Positions 12,101 to 24,948 of a stretch of DNA of 64,000 bases are shown one piece after another. Below the pieces are notes generated by a model. It saw only the letters and a list, made by a program, of their open reading frames with translations. It made no database searches and was not told the origin of the DNA. Every line of letters starts with the position of its first letter. Position 1 is the first letter of the stretch. The position numbers were made by a program, and so were the translations under genes. Source of the DNA: Torymus aiolomorphi (Eukaryota > Arthropoda > Insecta > Hymenoptera > Torymidae); assembly GCA_036365515.1 (NCBI GenBank), contig CM070874.1:62949583-63013582 (forward strand). The letters are read 5' to 3'.

Positions 12101-12949
12101 TGTTCTGTGAACATTATAGTACATGAAGCGTTTATGTAAATTACTTTCATGACTAGGTTTTGAATCTGCAACCAATACCTTAATTTGCAAGTGGATTGTG
12201 ACGAAGTGTTGTGTCTTAATCTACGATCCTTGCAAGCCTTTGATATTTACGTTATTTATTTGAAATATTAATCTGAGCCATTAGTTTGAGAGGCATTATT
12301 CTACTTCAACAAATTTAGTCGATGTCAGTTGTTGTTGTACATATAAGTTGTTGTACATATTTGCTCATTAATCAATCAAATTATTATGTAAAATGCAAAT
12401 GTTAGTAGACTTAATAAAAATATTAATGATATACTGGAAGAAAAAAAATATAATTTAACATCTGTTTATATTCAATTCTTTTTATTTAAGATCAAGAAAA
12501 GCAATTAATAAAGTCTCATTTAAAATAAAGAAGGAAGTCCATGGGAACCCAAATACCCTTAAATTCAATTTTCTCTTCTTGCGTATCCTTGATAAGAGCG
12601 CCCACTGTAAATTCTTTGTGGGGAGTTCACATAGTGAATTCACATTGTTTGCCGTGTGCCACGTGCCGTGTGATTTGTGCTGTGCCAAGGAGAAATGTTT
12701 GACGTCTACAACATATACTATCAGATGATAAAGTGGAGTACACGCAGTACTCCAACTTACTATCAATTCCACTTTTTCTTGTACTAATAAATTTTATTTG
12801 TAGACTTTGACACGGCACGAATCGCTCGGCACATGGCATACCGCACGCAATATGGTTTCACTGTTACAGTTCATTAAGCCAATCAGAGCTTTGCATTCAT
12901 ACGAACGGAAACATATTATCGTCAGATTAGCAATATTAGCATAGATTGG
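12101..12949. other. Non-coding spacer
   Basis: Mixed-composition DNA with two short minus-strand open frames (12482-12772 and 12627-12839) that overlap each other and show no domain. Direct and inverted pieces of 'cacgtgccgtgtg' and 'gacacggcacga' occur near 12660 and 12810. No gene is supported. Confidence 0.3.
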
Positions 12950-13364
12950 TAATTTGTCTAGTCCTTTATTTCTTCTAATCGCATCTATTTAATAAGCACT
13001 CTCTACAAATGGTAATAATTCTTTTCATGACTGTACAAATAATAGTGTTAATAAAACTTTCTACGAAAGCATAAAATAAGGCAAGTATGTAAGTTTTTTT
13101 CTGGATATTCTATCATACAGTTGTTTCGGAGAGTGGTTTGCATTACTTGACTATCGATAATTGATTTCACAACTTTCGTTTGATTTGCAGTGAATAATTT
13201 GAATGTACTTTCATATAATTTGTTCAGCATACATTGACTCAAAGAAGTAAAAGACTTTTTTACTAGTATTTATTTAATTTCTTTTAAAAAAAAATCATAA
13301 ATATTATTTACACCACTCTAACCTCAAAATCATAACTTTAATATGATTATTCGACTCTCGTGGT

Positions 13365-13497
13365 ATAAAATACGTTACGACACTGGTGCGTAAGGTGATT
13401 TTTACCGCATTCGACATTTCGCATTCGCTTCGCTCGTGCGAAAAATGTCTCCTGCGGTAAATAATCATCTTCCACACCCGTATCGTAATGTACTATT
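13365..13497 (-). repeat. Terminal-type long hairpin H1
   Basis: Read on the minus strand it begins aatagtacattacgatac and ends gtgtcgtaacgtatttt. Between lie paired blocks (atgatt/aatcac, tttaccgca/tgcggtaaa, tttcgca/tgcgaaa) and an apex GCGAAGC at 13427-13433. On the + strand the E1 terminal repeat follows directly at 13496. Confidence 0.7.
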
Positions 13498-13795
13498 TCT
13501 TAATGCCCTGGTGGAAAGTACGTGGTTTCGCCATTGTTTTCGATAGCGAAAGAAGGACATTTAACCATTACTAGGGCTTTCGCCACTGACAGCAGCTTTC
13601 GCCACGTATGCTTCTGAGTTTATTAATAGATTGTTTTAGAGATTTTGTCAACATATTCAAAGCCATTAACCTATATGTACAACAAAAACAATCACTTCTG
13701 ATCATCAATCAACAAGCGATTTATATTGCTTTAATTTGTGAAATGGATAAACAGTACATTACGATACTAGTGGCATAATAGTTGCACTTTACGCT

Positions 13796-13980
13796 CATAG
13801 ACATAAGAGAGATAGACTGCGGGTGTAGGTTAGCGAGAGTGGCACCCGTTGAGAGAGAGACAGATGCATAGAAGGTATATGCAATAGAAGGTATGCTGTC
13901 TCTAACGCATGTGCGCAAACATGGTTAGAGGTGCCACTCTTGCTAACCTACACCCGCAGTCTATCTCTCTTATGTCTATG
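13796..13980. mobile_element. 8-bp-TSD MITE, copy 1
   Basis: The termini CATAGACATAAGAGAGATAG form near-perfect inverted repeats of about 45 bp. Flanks tttacgct (13788-13795) and tttatgct (13981-13988) differ at one base and fit an 8-bp duplication. Copy 2 at 50871-51059 has an exact 8-bp duplication. Such duplications suit hAT, P or Merlin superfamilies; the ends do not decide between them. Confidence 0.8.
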
Positions 13981-14228
13981 TTTATGCTACGCTCAGGCGC
14001 TTATACACGCCGTGCCATAAAGAACGACTTATGACACGTGTATCGTACATTATTTTATAGCATTGACTGCATAAATCCGCCATGTCACGGATAGGCGTGA
14101 CATGAATGCGGATTTATGCCACGCAGTGCTATAAAGATTGTTCATTAATAATGAATTGTCCTCATCCGACGAATGTGAAGATGAGGAAGAAGTGTGTAGA
14201 AAATTGATGTTTTCGAACGTGATGTTTT

Positions 14229-14302
14229 CGATGCCCCCCCCCCCCGACCAGCAGCACTCGCTGCGGTCGTGCCGCAAATGTAGGGGCGGGCATCAAACTC
14301 AA
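14229..14302 (+). repeat. Subterminal hairpin of E1
   Basis: The arms gatgcccccccc.cgaccagca and tgccgcaaatgtaggggcgggcatc pair. The same hairpin with a different apex occurs in C2 (33729-33796), N1 (35826-35893) and C3 (44376-44443). Confidence 0.6.
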
Positions 14303-14452
14303 CACGCTCGAGCTTTGATGAAATGAAAGACTCCTAAGAGTCAGAGCAGAAAAAGTGAGAATTTGTCGGGTTACATGCGAGAAGCTGAATGCATACTATT
14401 ACGGTGTTATAATTGTCGGTGGCAAAATATATATCGGCGAGACTAATTATTT

Positions 14453-14584
14453 AATAGTACATTATGATACGTGTGGGGAATGCGATTATTTACCGAAGGA
14501 GACGTTTTTCGCACGAGCGAAGCGAGTGAGAAAAGTCGAATGCGGTAAAAATCATCTTACACACCAGTGTCATACAGTATTTTA
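14453..14584 (+). repeat. Terminal-type long hairpin H2
   Basis: It begins aatagtacattatgatacgt and ends gtgtcatacagtatttta. Its apex GCGAAGC is at 14517-14523, and it is an inverted near-copy of H1. No terminal repeat precedes it here, so it may be a solo end or part of the foldback arm. Confidence 0.65.
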
Positions 14585-14663
14585 TACCACGAGAGCCGAA
14601 TAATCATATTAAAATTATGATATTGAGTGCTATAAACGTACTTTCCATCGGGCATCAAGAAAA

Positions 14664-14776
14664 ATAGTATACTGTACACAAGACGAAAGATCAAGGCCTA
14701 CCACTGCGTGATATGGCCAACTTCACGCAGTCGCGGAACTTCAACTTTCGTCATTTGTACCGTAATGTACTATTTA
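14664..14776 (+). repeat. Terminal hairpin H3 of E1
   Basis: The outer arms tagtatactgtac and gtaccgtaatgtacta enclose an inner pair acgaaag / ctttcgt and a central actgcgtgatatggccaact / cttcacgcagt hairpin. Neither stem sequence nor apex matches the other hairpins, but the outer arms do. Confidence 0.6.
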
Positions 14777-14945
14777 TAGATTATACAGAAAAAACCTCTA
14801 TACTTGCCTTATATTATACTTTCATAGAAAGTTTTATTAACAATATTATTATTTGTACAGTCATGAAAAAAATTATTACCATTTGTAGAGAGTGCTTATT
14901 GAATAGATGAGATTAGAATAAATAAAAGGACTATAGACAAATTGT

Positions 14946-16340
14946 GATGTTAAAATATACTTAAAAAATTAGTTTTTTTAAAGAATATGTTGATTGTTTT
15001 GAAAAAATATTTAATCTCTCATTAAAGTTTTTGGTACAGATTTTGACGAATGTTGAGAGAGAGGGAGATAGGGAGAGAGAGGAGGGGGAGAATGAGAGGG
15101 AGGGAGAGAGGGCGAGAGATGTAGTCTACACTAAGATAGTTGATTAAATTCACATACTTAATTATAAATAGTTTTTAATCAATTACATAAAATTTTGCAG
15201 GAAAAGTATTCTCCAACGATCCGAATTTGAAAATTGAGCAAATCTTGTTTTTTAAAGTACAGGCATGTAAAGAATTGAAATGCACATTTATCTATGAAGA
15301 AATTAAATTTTCATCTTTATTAGGTTGATTAAAAATCCAAATAAACTGGTTTTTTTTTTGGGGGGGAAAAAAAAGTTTAATGTTTCTGTTCAACTCGCCA
15401 GAACTTCGTTCAGATCAACTGTTTCTTTCAAAAATTTTTTCACAATAAATTTTGGCGTTATTAGGAATATTATAAACCATAGCGGAATAATAGAGATTGT
15501 TATTGAACCAAATAGCGAATTTTAAAACAATTTTTTCGCTATTTTAAACCTGTATTTTCAAATACAAAAGTTGTGTAACGAATTTTCGAATTTTGCGATT
15601 TTATTCGAACTACTATATTCTTAAACGCCTCAGGTATATTATACATTAAAACTGCATCTTTATTAATATTCGTATATTTTAATGACTATAAATAACAACA
15701 ACAATAGTTCATACATTCAGAATATAACTTATGAATCAACCTATATTCTGTAGAAATAAATAAATATCTCCAACGTTCGATAAATTATAACTACATAAAT
15801 ATTGACATCTTACACTTTTTATGCATTTACGAATCCATTTATAAATAAAACTCGAATTAAAGGTAAAAGCATTCTTCGATTTTTATTCGCGCTGACACTG
15901 GTCTAATATTGTCAAAGAATAAAGCTATAACTTTTCGTTATTTTAAACCTGTTTTCTGTGACATTTACAATCACAATATACAATTTTTATAAAATATTCA
16001 TATACATGCGTGTAGAGTATGTGTGTATATATGCAATCATACACCTCAGGATCTATACCAATCGAATTATGACCGGATATGAGTTACTGTCTCTGTTTTC
16101 GCTTTTTTAATTTACGCGGAAAATCTTTTTCTTTAATTTCTTTTTTCTTATGTTTTATCTTAAATTATTCAATAGAATTATCGGGATATTTTCCAATATT
16201 ATTATATGATTAAAAAAATACAAGTTTGATATAATGTTAAATATTCTAGATGGTGATAATAAAATACGTATTATACTCATTTTAACAACATTGAATAAAA
16301 AATAACAATTATTTGAGTTAATGCGAATACTCGGTACTCT
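14946..16340. other. Non-coding; GA-rich tract and dispersed repeat pieces
   Basis: 14960-15050 repeats at 48370-48470 and, inverted, at 29830-29935; a (GA/GGGA)n tract at 15055-15117 follows in each case. 15140-15200 matches 59805-59865 (ttaattataaatagttttta). The remainder to 16340 is A/T-rich with a tract of ten t's then seven g's near 15350. No gene is seen. Confidence 0.4.
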
Positions 16341-16367
16341 GCGTGTGTGTGTGTGTGCGTGTGTGCG

Positions 16368-16432
<65 letters not shown>
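16341..16432. repeat. (GT)n microsatellite
   Basis: An interrupted (GT/GC)n then pure (GT)n tract. ORFs through it are artefacts of the repeat. Confidence 0.95.
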
Positions 16433-16434
<2 letters not shown>

Positions 16435-17369
16435 AATACACAACAAAGACGACATTACATATTTTGTTATGGCTCATACGAACTCCTGAATTGGTTTATC
16501 AGCCTAGCAACGCGTAATTTTTCTTCTTCAAAGCTAAAAGAGGATATTAAAATTAATTCAAAGTCTGTGATTGTTATTCCTATTCTACTATCTAACGGTA
16601 CTTTATGAATCGTCATTTTAAGATATCAGAGAGGAAATGTTTTAGATAACAAAATAGTATTCTAAACTGTGCAAACTATTCTTATTCCGTCATGATATCT
16701 TACCTGAAAGGAGCACCTTTTTGTATTCCATATTAGACGTTGGCCGATACTGCACTGAAAAAAAAGATTTGTTATTTCAACTAAATATTTAGTAAAATAT
16801 TTAGTAAAGTTATCTTTAGTTAAATCAACTAAATATTTCTCTGAAACAACTACATAAAGAGTAAAATCAACTAAATTATTTAGTTAAAATAATAATTAGT
16901 AAATTTAATTAAACATTTAGTTACTTCAAATATGGTATGGTTGATTCAATTAAAAGGTTTCATTGAAAGAACTAAATTCGTTTTCTTGAAACAAGAAAAT
17001 AACTTCAAATAAATGTTTATTGTTTTTAGCAAAATCAATTGGTAGAGTTAACGAAATATTTACTTAAATCAAATAACTGAAATATTGATGAACCCAATCT
17101 CTAAAAACAAATAAATGTTTGTTTGAAACAACTACATATTTGGTTGATTTAAACAATTAAAAACAAGGAAATATCTCCGACGCATTAACTAAACCATTCA
17201 TTCCTTTAACAAATATTTTGTAAACTCAATTATTTATTTAGTAACTTCGACAGCATGATTTTGTTCAACTAGCTAAAGGATTTATTAAAGAATCGAATCC
17301 TAATTTACAAAATCTTTACTTGTTACTACTAACTATTTCATAGATTCAAATAAATAAATTAGTTGAAGT

Positions 17370-19320
17370 GCCAATATCTGTATATCCAAATATGTTGTCA
17401 TTCTTACTAAATACTTACTTGTTTTGAAGAAACCTTTTATTTAACCGACAAGATATTTAGTAACTGCAACTAACAGGTTTTGCAATATGAACAAAAGTGA
17501 TTCGATAATTTTCTTCTCTCGTCAATCAAACGTTTCCTTGATTTGACTAAATATTTCTTAGAAGATACTAAATATTAATTAGATTTAACTAAATGTTTAG
17601 TTAAATAAGCACTATGACAATAAAAAAGTATGTAGTTAATTTGACTACATATTTCTTGGTTTCAAATAAACCTTTTGTTAAAAGGACAAACTGCGTACTT
17701 CAATCTACAAAACTATTTCCTTACCCCAACCAAAATTTAGTTAAAAACTTTCTCTTACTCTTATTAAGTTACAATTAGTTGACTTGAATAAATGTTTGTT
17801 CGGTCTGACTAAAAAATTAGTTAAAATGCCAGTGTCTTTGTATCCAAATACGTTGTCATTCTTACTAAATACTTAGTTGTTTTAAACAAACATTTTATTA
17901 AACCGACAAGATATTTAGTAACTGCAACTAACAGGTTTTGCAATCTGAACAAAAATGATTCGTCAATTTTCTTCCCTCGTCTATCAAACGTTTCCTTGAT
18001 TTGACTAAATATTTCTTAGACGACAATAAATATTAATTAGATTTAACTAAATGTTTAGTTAAACAAGCACTATGAAAATATAAAAGAATGTAGTTAATTG
18101 GACTACATATTTCTTGGTTTCAAATAAATCTTTTGTTAAAAGGAGTAATTGCGTGCTTCTATCTACAAAACTATTTCCTCACCCCAACAAAATATTGATT
18201 AAAAATTTTCTCTCCCGATTTCTAAGTTACAATTAGTCAACTTAAATAAATGTTTGTTAGGTCTAACTAATAAATTAGTTGAAATGCCAATGTCTTTGTA
18301 TCCAAATATGTTGTCATTCTTACTAAATGTTTACTTGTTTTAAACAAACATTTTATTAAGCCGACAAGATATTTAGTAACTGTAAGTAACAGGTTTTGCG
18401 ATCTGAACGAAAATGATTCGCGATTTTCTTCTCTCGTCAATCAAACGTTTCCTTAATTTGACTAAATATTTCTTAGATTACAATAAATAACTATTAAATT
18501 TAACTAAATGTTTAGTTAAACAAGCACTATGACAATATAAAAGAATGTAGTTAATTTGACTACGTATTTTTTGGTTTCAAATAAATCTTTTGTTAAAAGG
18601 TGTAATTGCGTGCTTCTATCTACAAAACTATTTCCTCACACCAACAAAATATTGGTTAAAAAATTTGTCTCGCGATTACTAAGTTACAATTAGTCAACTC
18701 AAATAACTGTTTGTTAGGTCTGACTAATAAATTAGTTGAAATTCCAATGTCTTTGTATCCAAATATATTGTCATTCTTATTAAATATTTACTTGTTTTAA
18801 ATAAACATTTTATTAAGCTGACAGGATATTTAGTAACTGCAACTAACAGGTTTTGCAATCTGAACAAAAATGATTCATGAATTTTCTTCTCTCGTCAATC
18901 AAACGTTTCCCTGATTTGACTAAATATTTCTTAGACGACAATAAAGATTAATTAGATTTAACTAAATGTTTAGTTAAACAAGCACTATGACAATATAAAA
19001 GAATGTAGTTAATTTGACTACACATTTCTTTATTTCAAATAAATCTTTGTTAAAAGGAGTAACTGCGTACTTCTATCTACAAAACTATTTCCTCACACCA
19101 ACAAAATATTGGTTAAAAAATTTGTCTCGCGATTACTAAGTTACAATTAGTCAACTTAAATAAATGTTTGTTAGGTCTGACTAATAAATTATTTGAAATG
19201 CCAATGTCTTTGTATCCAAATATTTTGTCATTCTTACTAAATGTTTACTTCTTTTAAACAAACATTTTATTAAGCCGACAAGATATTTAGTAACTGTAAC
19301 TAACAGGTTTTACAATCTAA
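17370..19320. repeat. Tandem array, period about 458 bp
   Basis: The landmark 'tatccaaata(t)' recurs at about 17383, 17841, 18299, 18756 and 19213, spacing 457-458. Units share 'acaagatatttagtaactg', 'aacaggttttgcaatctgaa' and 'gtcaatcaaacgtttcc'. At least four units are present, with small differences throughout. Confidence 0.85.
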
Positions 19321-19589
19321 AATGTTGATGCCGGTAAGGTAGAGATCGTGTCGGTACTTCACACGGCCTTTTATATTAAAGTTTACTAAATATTTCATAG
19401 TTTCAAATAAATCGTTAGTTACAAATGATGAGTTACACACATATTATTGAGTTTATAAATCATTAATTAAAATGTAATTAAGAATGTATATTAATTATAA
19501 GAATATAATTAATTATTAGATTGATGTGCGCGATATTTTACATTTACATGCAACTCTATACTTAGTTAAAATTGAAATTTTGTAGGGTA

Positions 19590-19665
19590 CAAGCGTTGCG
19601 TAGCGTAGCGGTTAGAGCGTTAGCCTTGTAATCCGAGGGTCCCGAGTTCGATCCCACCTTAGGTC
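19590..19665 (+). ncRNA. tRNA-like (SINE head?) segment
   Basis: The stretch gtagcggttagagcg resembles a pol III A box, cttgtaa resembles a Thr(TGT) anticodon loop, and gagttcgatccc resembles a B box, all in tRNA order and spacing. The T-arm and anticodon stems do not pair properly, so it is not a functional tRNA as read. A tRNA-derived SINE head or decayed tRNA is more likely. Confidence 0.4.
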
Positions 19666-20852
19666 AAAAATTTTTTCTGCGTTTTTTTCTGTTAGATAAT
19701 ATGTAAATGCGAAACTGCGAGCGATAATTAATATAAATTAATGCGAATATGTAATAATAATTTGATTTTAATATTAATAAAATTACTATATAATAACTAT
19801 GCAGAATCCATATTAAGTTACAGGAGTTCAGGAAAAATCACCAACTTCAATGCGGATGGTTGTACGAAAAGGCTACAAGGAAGAAAAAACTTTTATTTCA
19901 AAATTATTAAAAAAAAATTTTTATAATTTTTTTGAAATAATTAGCAAAATATTTTGTAAAATTGACTAAACAGTTAGTTGATTCAACAAATCATTTATTC
20001 ATATTTATTAAATATTTCGTTAATCTAATGCAGCGGTTAGTTAGTATCATAAAATATTTCACTGTTTTAATTAAATGTTTAGTAATTACAAACAAGTATT
20101 TAGTCAACATAATTGAATAATTTATCAAACAAGATAAATTGTTAGTTAATACAATGAATCGTTTAGTCAGTTTCACAAAATTATTTATTGCTCCAGGTAA
20201 ATACTTAGTAATTTCAGTAAAATGTTTTGTCAAATTGATTAAGTATTTCATTGATCTTAATAATCTGTTAGTTCATCCAATGAATCGTTTAGTCAATTTC
20301 ATAAAATATTTTGTTGCACCAGAAAAATATTTTGTAATTTCAAGAAAATTTATAGTCAAATTGATTAGGTATTTCATTGTTCTTAATAACCCGTTAGTTG
20401 ATGGAATGAATTATTTAGTCAATTTCATAAAATATTTTGTTGCTCCAGATAAATGTTTTGTAATTTGAATAAAATATTTTATCAAATTGATTAAGTATTT
20501 CGTTGTTCTTAATAACTAATTAGTTTGTGCAATGAATCGTTTAGTCAATTTTATAAACTATTTTGTTGCTTTAATTAAATATTTAGTCATTTCAATACAA
20601 TATTTTATAGAATTCATTTAATATTTTATCAATCTAAATAACCTGTTAGTTGATACAATGAATCATTTAGTTAACTTCATAAAATATTTCTTTATTTTTA
20701 GTAAATATTTAGTTCATGTAACTAAATATTTTGTTATTTTAAATAACTAAATTAGCGGATTCAATATAATATTTAATTAGCAGGCTCTAATGAAATCATG
20801 TAGTTGTTTCAACTAAATATTTACTTGAAACTACCAATATTTTTTTTCAGTG

Positions 20853-21304
20853 TGTAAAACTCCCCCCTCTACACAGCAAATCATTACACCGAACAAAAGT
20901 AAGTATATCAATACGTAAAAATGACGCTGATAATGGCCTCGAAAGTGTGTCTGCAAATTATATCCAGAACTCACGCGCGTACCTCGATATCATTAAAACG
21001 AGATTAATGATTACATAACACACCCTCGAGCACATTTCCCTTACGCGAGTACACTATAACATACCCCGCCTCCATCTGCGCTGTAAAAAAGGGAACTTGG
21101 CTAGCGCGATGCACAAAAGATACAGGCGGGCGTGAGTAGTGCGCTCCACTCGCGCACTCGAAAATATAAATCACAACATTATTAACGTCAGCTCTACGAC
21201 AGCGGCGGCTCATCGTAATTATCGCGATCATTAAATTCCATTCCATCATCATCGGTACACACGCACGCGTGCACCGAGTATATATTATACCCGCAACACG
21301 TTAT

Positions 21305-21357
<53 letters not shown>

Positions 21358-21783
21358 TATAAGCCCACCTTTGGTATGGTGCGTTCAGAGGCGATGAGAA
21401 AAAACGGGAGAGCGACACGTGCTAGACGTACATATTATACAAACTAAGCACAACCCCCGCGTAGAGCTTCCGTCAATTTAAGCCTCATTAACGTTTGACG
21501 GAAGCTCGCCGCGCTGCGCTTCGGTTTACGCCTTTTTGCACCAATTACAGTTATTTCTTTCTCTCTCTCACTCTCTGTCTCTCTCGCAACCACTCCCGCC
21601 CCTTTTTTGACAGATCCGCGCGCGCGTTAATTTCGAGCCCGCGCGCATGCTGATTAAAACCGAGGCTGCTGCAGGCCGGACGCGAGAGGACGTATTAAAT
21701 TCGAATGTTGTCATGCGGCTCACGAGGTAAGCGGATTGGCAAATCGGTAATGACATTTGCCCAGCTTACGCGCCGTTAATTCC
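20853..21783. other. Start of CpG-rich segment; small inverted repeat
   Basis: The base composition changes sharply to CpG-rich, low-repeat DNA. (CA)n lies at 21309-21354. GAGCTTCCGTCAA (21464-21476) is repeated inverted at 21495-21507 with an 18-nt loop. Short minus-strand ORFs have no domains. I see no gene. Confidence 0.4.
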
Positions 21784-22100
<317 letters not shown>

Positions 22101-24914
22101 ATTGCCATATTGGTGGTACGGCGTGTGTTGGTTTATTGCGCGATGTATATTGTTTTGCGGAGTGGTATACTATATGCGAGGGTACAAGTTGATCTGTGTG
22201 AATAAAAAATGCAGACTGAGTGATTATTTAGCTGAAAAAGCTTTTGTCAACGCTTTGATTGGATTGCGGGTGCCTTGCGGGTTTTTTTTTTGTAGTGGAA
22301 AGATACACGCACAATTTGAAATTTATTTTTCATTGGAGCACAGTAATTTTATTAACATGTCAATTTAATAAATAGCTGTAAATTTAAATAAAATATCTAC
22401 GCACTTTATAGTAATATAATTGCTAGTTTTAAAAAAATTATTGAGAAAGGTAGTTCAATATGTTTAAGTATAGATGTTTTAAGCAGGACAAATTAAAATA
22501 CTATTTTATTTTTAAATGCTTTTTATTATTACTTTTAATTGGATATATTTCATACAATGAAAATAAACCGCTCGCTTCGAGAGTTAGTAGAAGGTCTGGT
22601 TCTCTTTTTGAGTGTTTCGCGCGCAACTGAACCGCTTACTAGTACTCTTCTACAATTATCGTCACGTAATCATTCTTCTTTCGATTCAATCGAACTTGGA
22701 GTTTTCACGAAAGTAAATTCATGCTTAATGTTTACTCGAGAATTATCCAAATATTTGGACGAATATATTAATAATTAAAAAAAGAAAATTATCTCAAAGC
22801 ACACAAGTTTACAATGAGCTTAAAATTAACAATTTGTACCGAAACAATATACCTTATAACAAAATGAATGATCCATAAAAATATGTTTAATAAATTTTTA
22901 CTTAACGTTACGGTAATTAAATAAAACATTAATGAGATCCATTTAGAATTCTCGTAAAAGGATGTGTTGTTCCTAAAAAGTTTACCCATGAATTTCACTC
23001 GCAATCATAATAAACTTATTTTATCACTTTAAGCCCTGTTATGTATATAATACCGGGTATATACAGTACTCTAGTTTACAAAAATACTTTCAAGTCCCGC
23101 ATAAAAGAGCATAATGGATTATGGTAATTCCAGCATCTAGAGCGCGAGCGCGCGCGCACATACGCACACACACACCCACACGCACAAACGAGGCTCTTAC
23201 GGACGAGCTCCGTTCCGTTTAATAGAAACAATTATTGTCGCTCATAATTTTATCGAAATAGAAATAGAAAGAGAATTTCCGGCTGCGCGCGTTCGCTCCG
23301 CAATAGCGCCATAGCGAAACGAAATTCCCGGTACGCACGGCGTGCGGCTACATTTTAATTAGAGCGTATATAGCGCGCCTCTGCGCACGCGTGTATAAAT
23401 TTTGGTTGGTTAAGCGATACGCGCCGCCCGTAACGCGAGCTCCGCGCTCGTGCGAGTGTCAATTATACAAACTCGTCGCGAGGGAAAGAGCAAATATGAC
23501 GTTTTTATTTCGACTTTTTTGCGCTGTTACTGCATTGCTGCTTTTGTGTACTCGAGCTGCTACGCACACTGCTGGCAATTATTGGGGCGTCGTTGCGCTT
23601 TCTCGCTGAATTATATAGAAACGTAATATATATCGAATATTAAAAAGTATGTTCTGATTTCGGACGTTATATACGAATATTTGTAAAGTTTCATTTGTCA
23701 AAAGCGTTTTTATTAAAACGTACGCGATTTTATTGGAAAAAAAAGTTTTCTGTATATTCCGGTACACATCATATAATATAAGTGTCAAGTTTGAACGAAC
23801 GAGTGTATGATATTTTTTCCGCACTTTTTATACCGCGCTTACATTACTATTAATAAAGTCATCGGAGAAATATTCGATTTCGTATTGTAAACAAATGCCT
23901 TCGCGCGTTATAAAACATTCCTTCTCTTTTGTAGCGATATGCAAATAAATATGCTCGCGTGCGAGCTACCGCCTGCCTGTTACACTTTTTAATGAATGTT
24001 TATTTGAACTCGATGAAAAGCCCGTTTATTTTGCCCTCTGCTCGGCATTGTGCTAAAAATGCAAACGCAAATTTCATAGCATTAACTCGACTACTGTTTG
24101 CTCTCTGAAATATTGGTTAGCATAGCTGAAAAATAAGTTCAGTATATTTGCCTTTCATTGTTACGTCAAATCTGCGATAACAGTCTGTAATATGACTCGA
24201 TTACAATACGCGGAAAATTTTCCTCAGAAATGTGCAGTGAATAATTGTTGTATTCTAGCCCATTAGTCTGATGGTATTGATTTGTAATAGAATGTAATTA
24301 TTGTCTTTTCATTATACGAAGTTCATGTTACGTACTAATTAGTCAGAATTTCTGATGAGTTTTAAAAATAAGGTAAAAATATGAACAGATAATAAACAAA
24401 TATCTTTAAACTATCCCCTGCCTGTCATCCGAAGCATTACGTACGAATATCACGTTTGAATCCGCTTTTAAAGCATTAATTATAAGATTGTGTTTCAATT
24501 ATAACGAATAATAAAGAATCTATTATTTCTCCCTTATATTTCAAATTATACTATATTTATAATGTTTTTATATTATAACGTTTTGATGCTTTACTATTAA
24601 ACGTGTCGAACCACGAAACAATATCCATTAAACAGCAAAAATAGTTTTAACGCGAGCTCTCCAAACCCGACAGCACGCCCGCGAAAATCTCAAAGCAATC
24701 TGCGGAAGATTCATCGAAGACGAGGACGAGGAAGAGGGCGGCGCGCGCATGCGGTAAGATAAACAAAAGGACTTATACGACGGCGACCAGCCGCGATAAA
24801 TTTGGGCAGCGCGACAATATGCCGAGGCGCTCGCTCGCGCGAGCGCGGCGCCGTATGAGTTACCGCTCAACCATTTCCGGCTTCTTGTCCCACGCGAAAA
24901 CCGCCGCGCTTGTG

Positions 24915-24948
<34 letters not shown>

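Larger units (their letters stand above)
13496..14776 (+). mobile_element. E1: non-autonomous relative of the tyrosine-recombinase elements
   Basis: The left terminus CTTAATGCCCTGGTGGAAAG (from 13499) and the right terminus at 14636-14663 (reverse strand CTTGATGCCCGATGGAAAGT) match each other. They also match the C2/C3 termini (cttactc...ccgaaagtacgt), including the shared gaaagtacgt and the adjoining aatagtatac. The right terminus is followed by hairpin H3 (14664-14776). An internal hairpin at 14229-14302 copies the subterminal hairpin of C2/C3 (gatgccc...cgaccagca / aaatgt..gggcgggcatc). There is no recombinase ORF, so it would depend on an enzyme made elsewhere. It also holds MITE copy 1 and hairpin H2. 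Confidence 0.65.
12950..14945. repeat. 2-kb foldback structure (repeat F arms)
   Basis: The outer arms 12950-13110 and 14780-14945 are inverted copies (tagtcctttatttcttctaa; caagtatg/catacttgcc types). The next block, 13300-13500, pairs with 14440-14640. Repeat F also occurs singly at 47890-48440, and its end at 29770-29935 in reverse. Nested inside are element E1, four hairpins and MITE copy 1. Confidence 0.75.
16753..20852. mobile_element. 4.1-kb inverted-repeat element built of ACTAAATATTTAGT units
   Basis: The termini CACTGAAAAAAAAGATTTG (left) and CACTGAAAAAAAATATTGG (right, reverse strand) face each other. They run into stretches made of degenerate 'ttagttgaaa', 'actaaatattta' units that are mutually inverted between the left and right thirds. 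The middle holds the 458-bp tandem array (17370-19320) and a unique insert with a tRNA-like segment (19590-19665). No transposase ORF is visible; open frames at 19991-20468 merely read through the A/T units. It is a foldback/MITE-like element of unknown superfamily. Confidence 0.7.

Noticed and set aside
17370..19320. CRISPR-like array
   Set aside because: Units are 458-bp contiguous tandem copies without short repeats and unique spacers, in a eukaryotic context.
19590..19665. A functional tRNA-Thr gene
   Set aside because: A and B box-like motifs and a TGT-like loop are present, but T-arm and anticodon stems do not pair; kept only as a tRNA-like segment.
19991..20468. Open frames of 86 and 109 codons
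   Set aside because: They are readings of degenerate ttagtcaatttcataaaata units on both strands of the foldback element.
23496..23609. Small secreted peptide gene
   Set aside because: The N-terminus is hydrophobic and a TATA-like motif lies upstream, but the frame is only 37 codons, has no homologue I recognise and no splice or second copy support.
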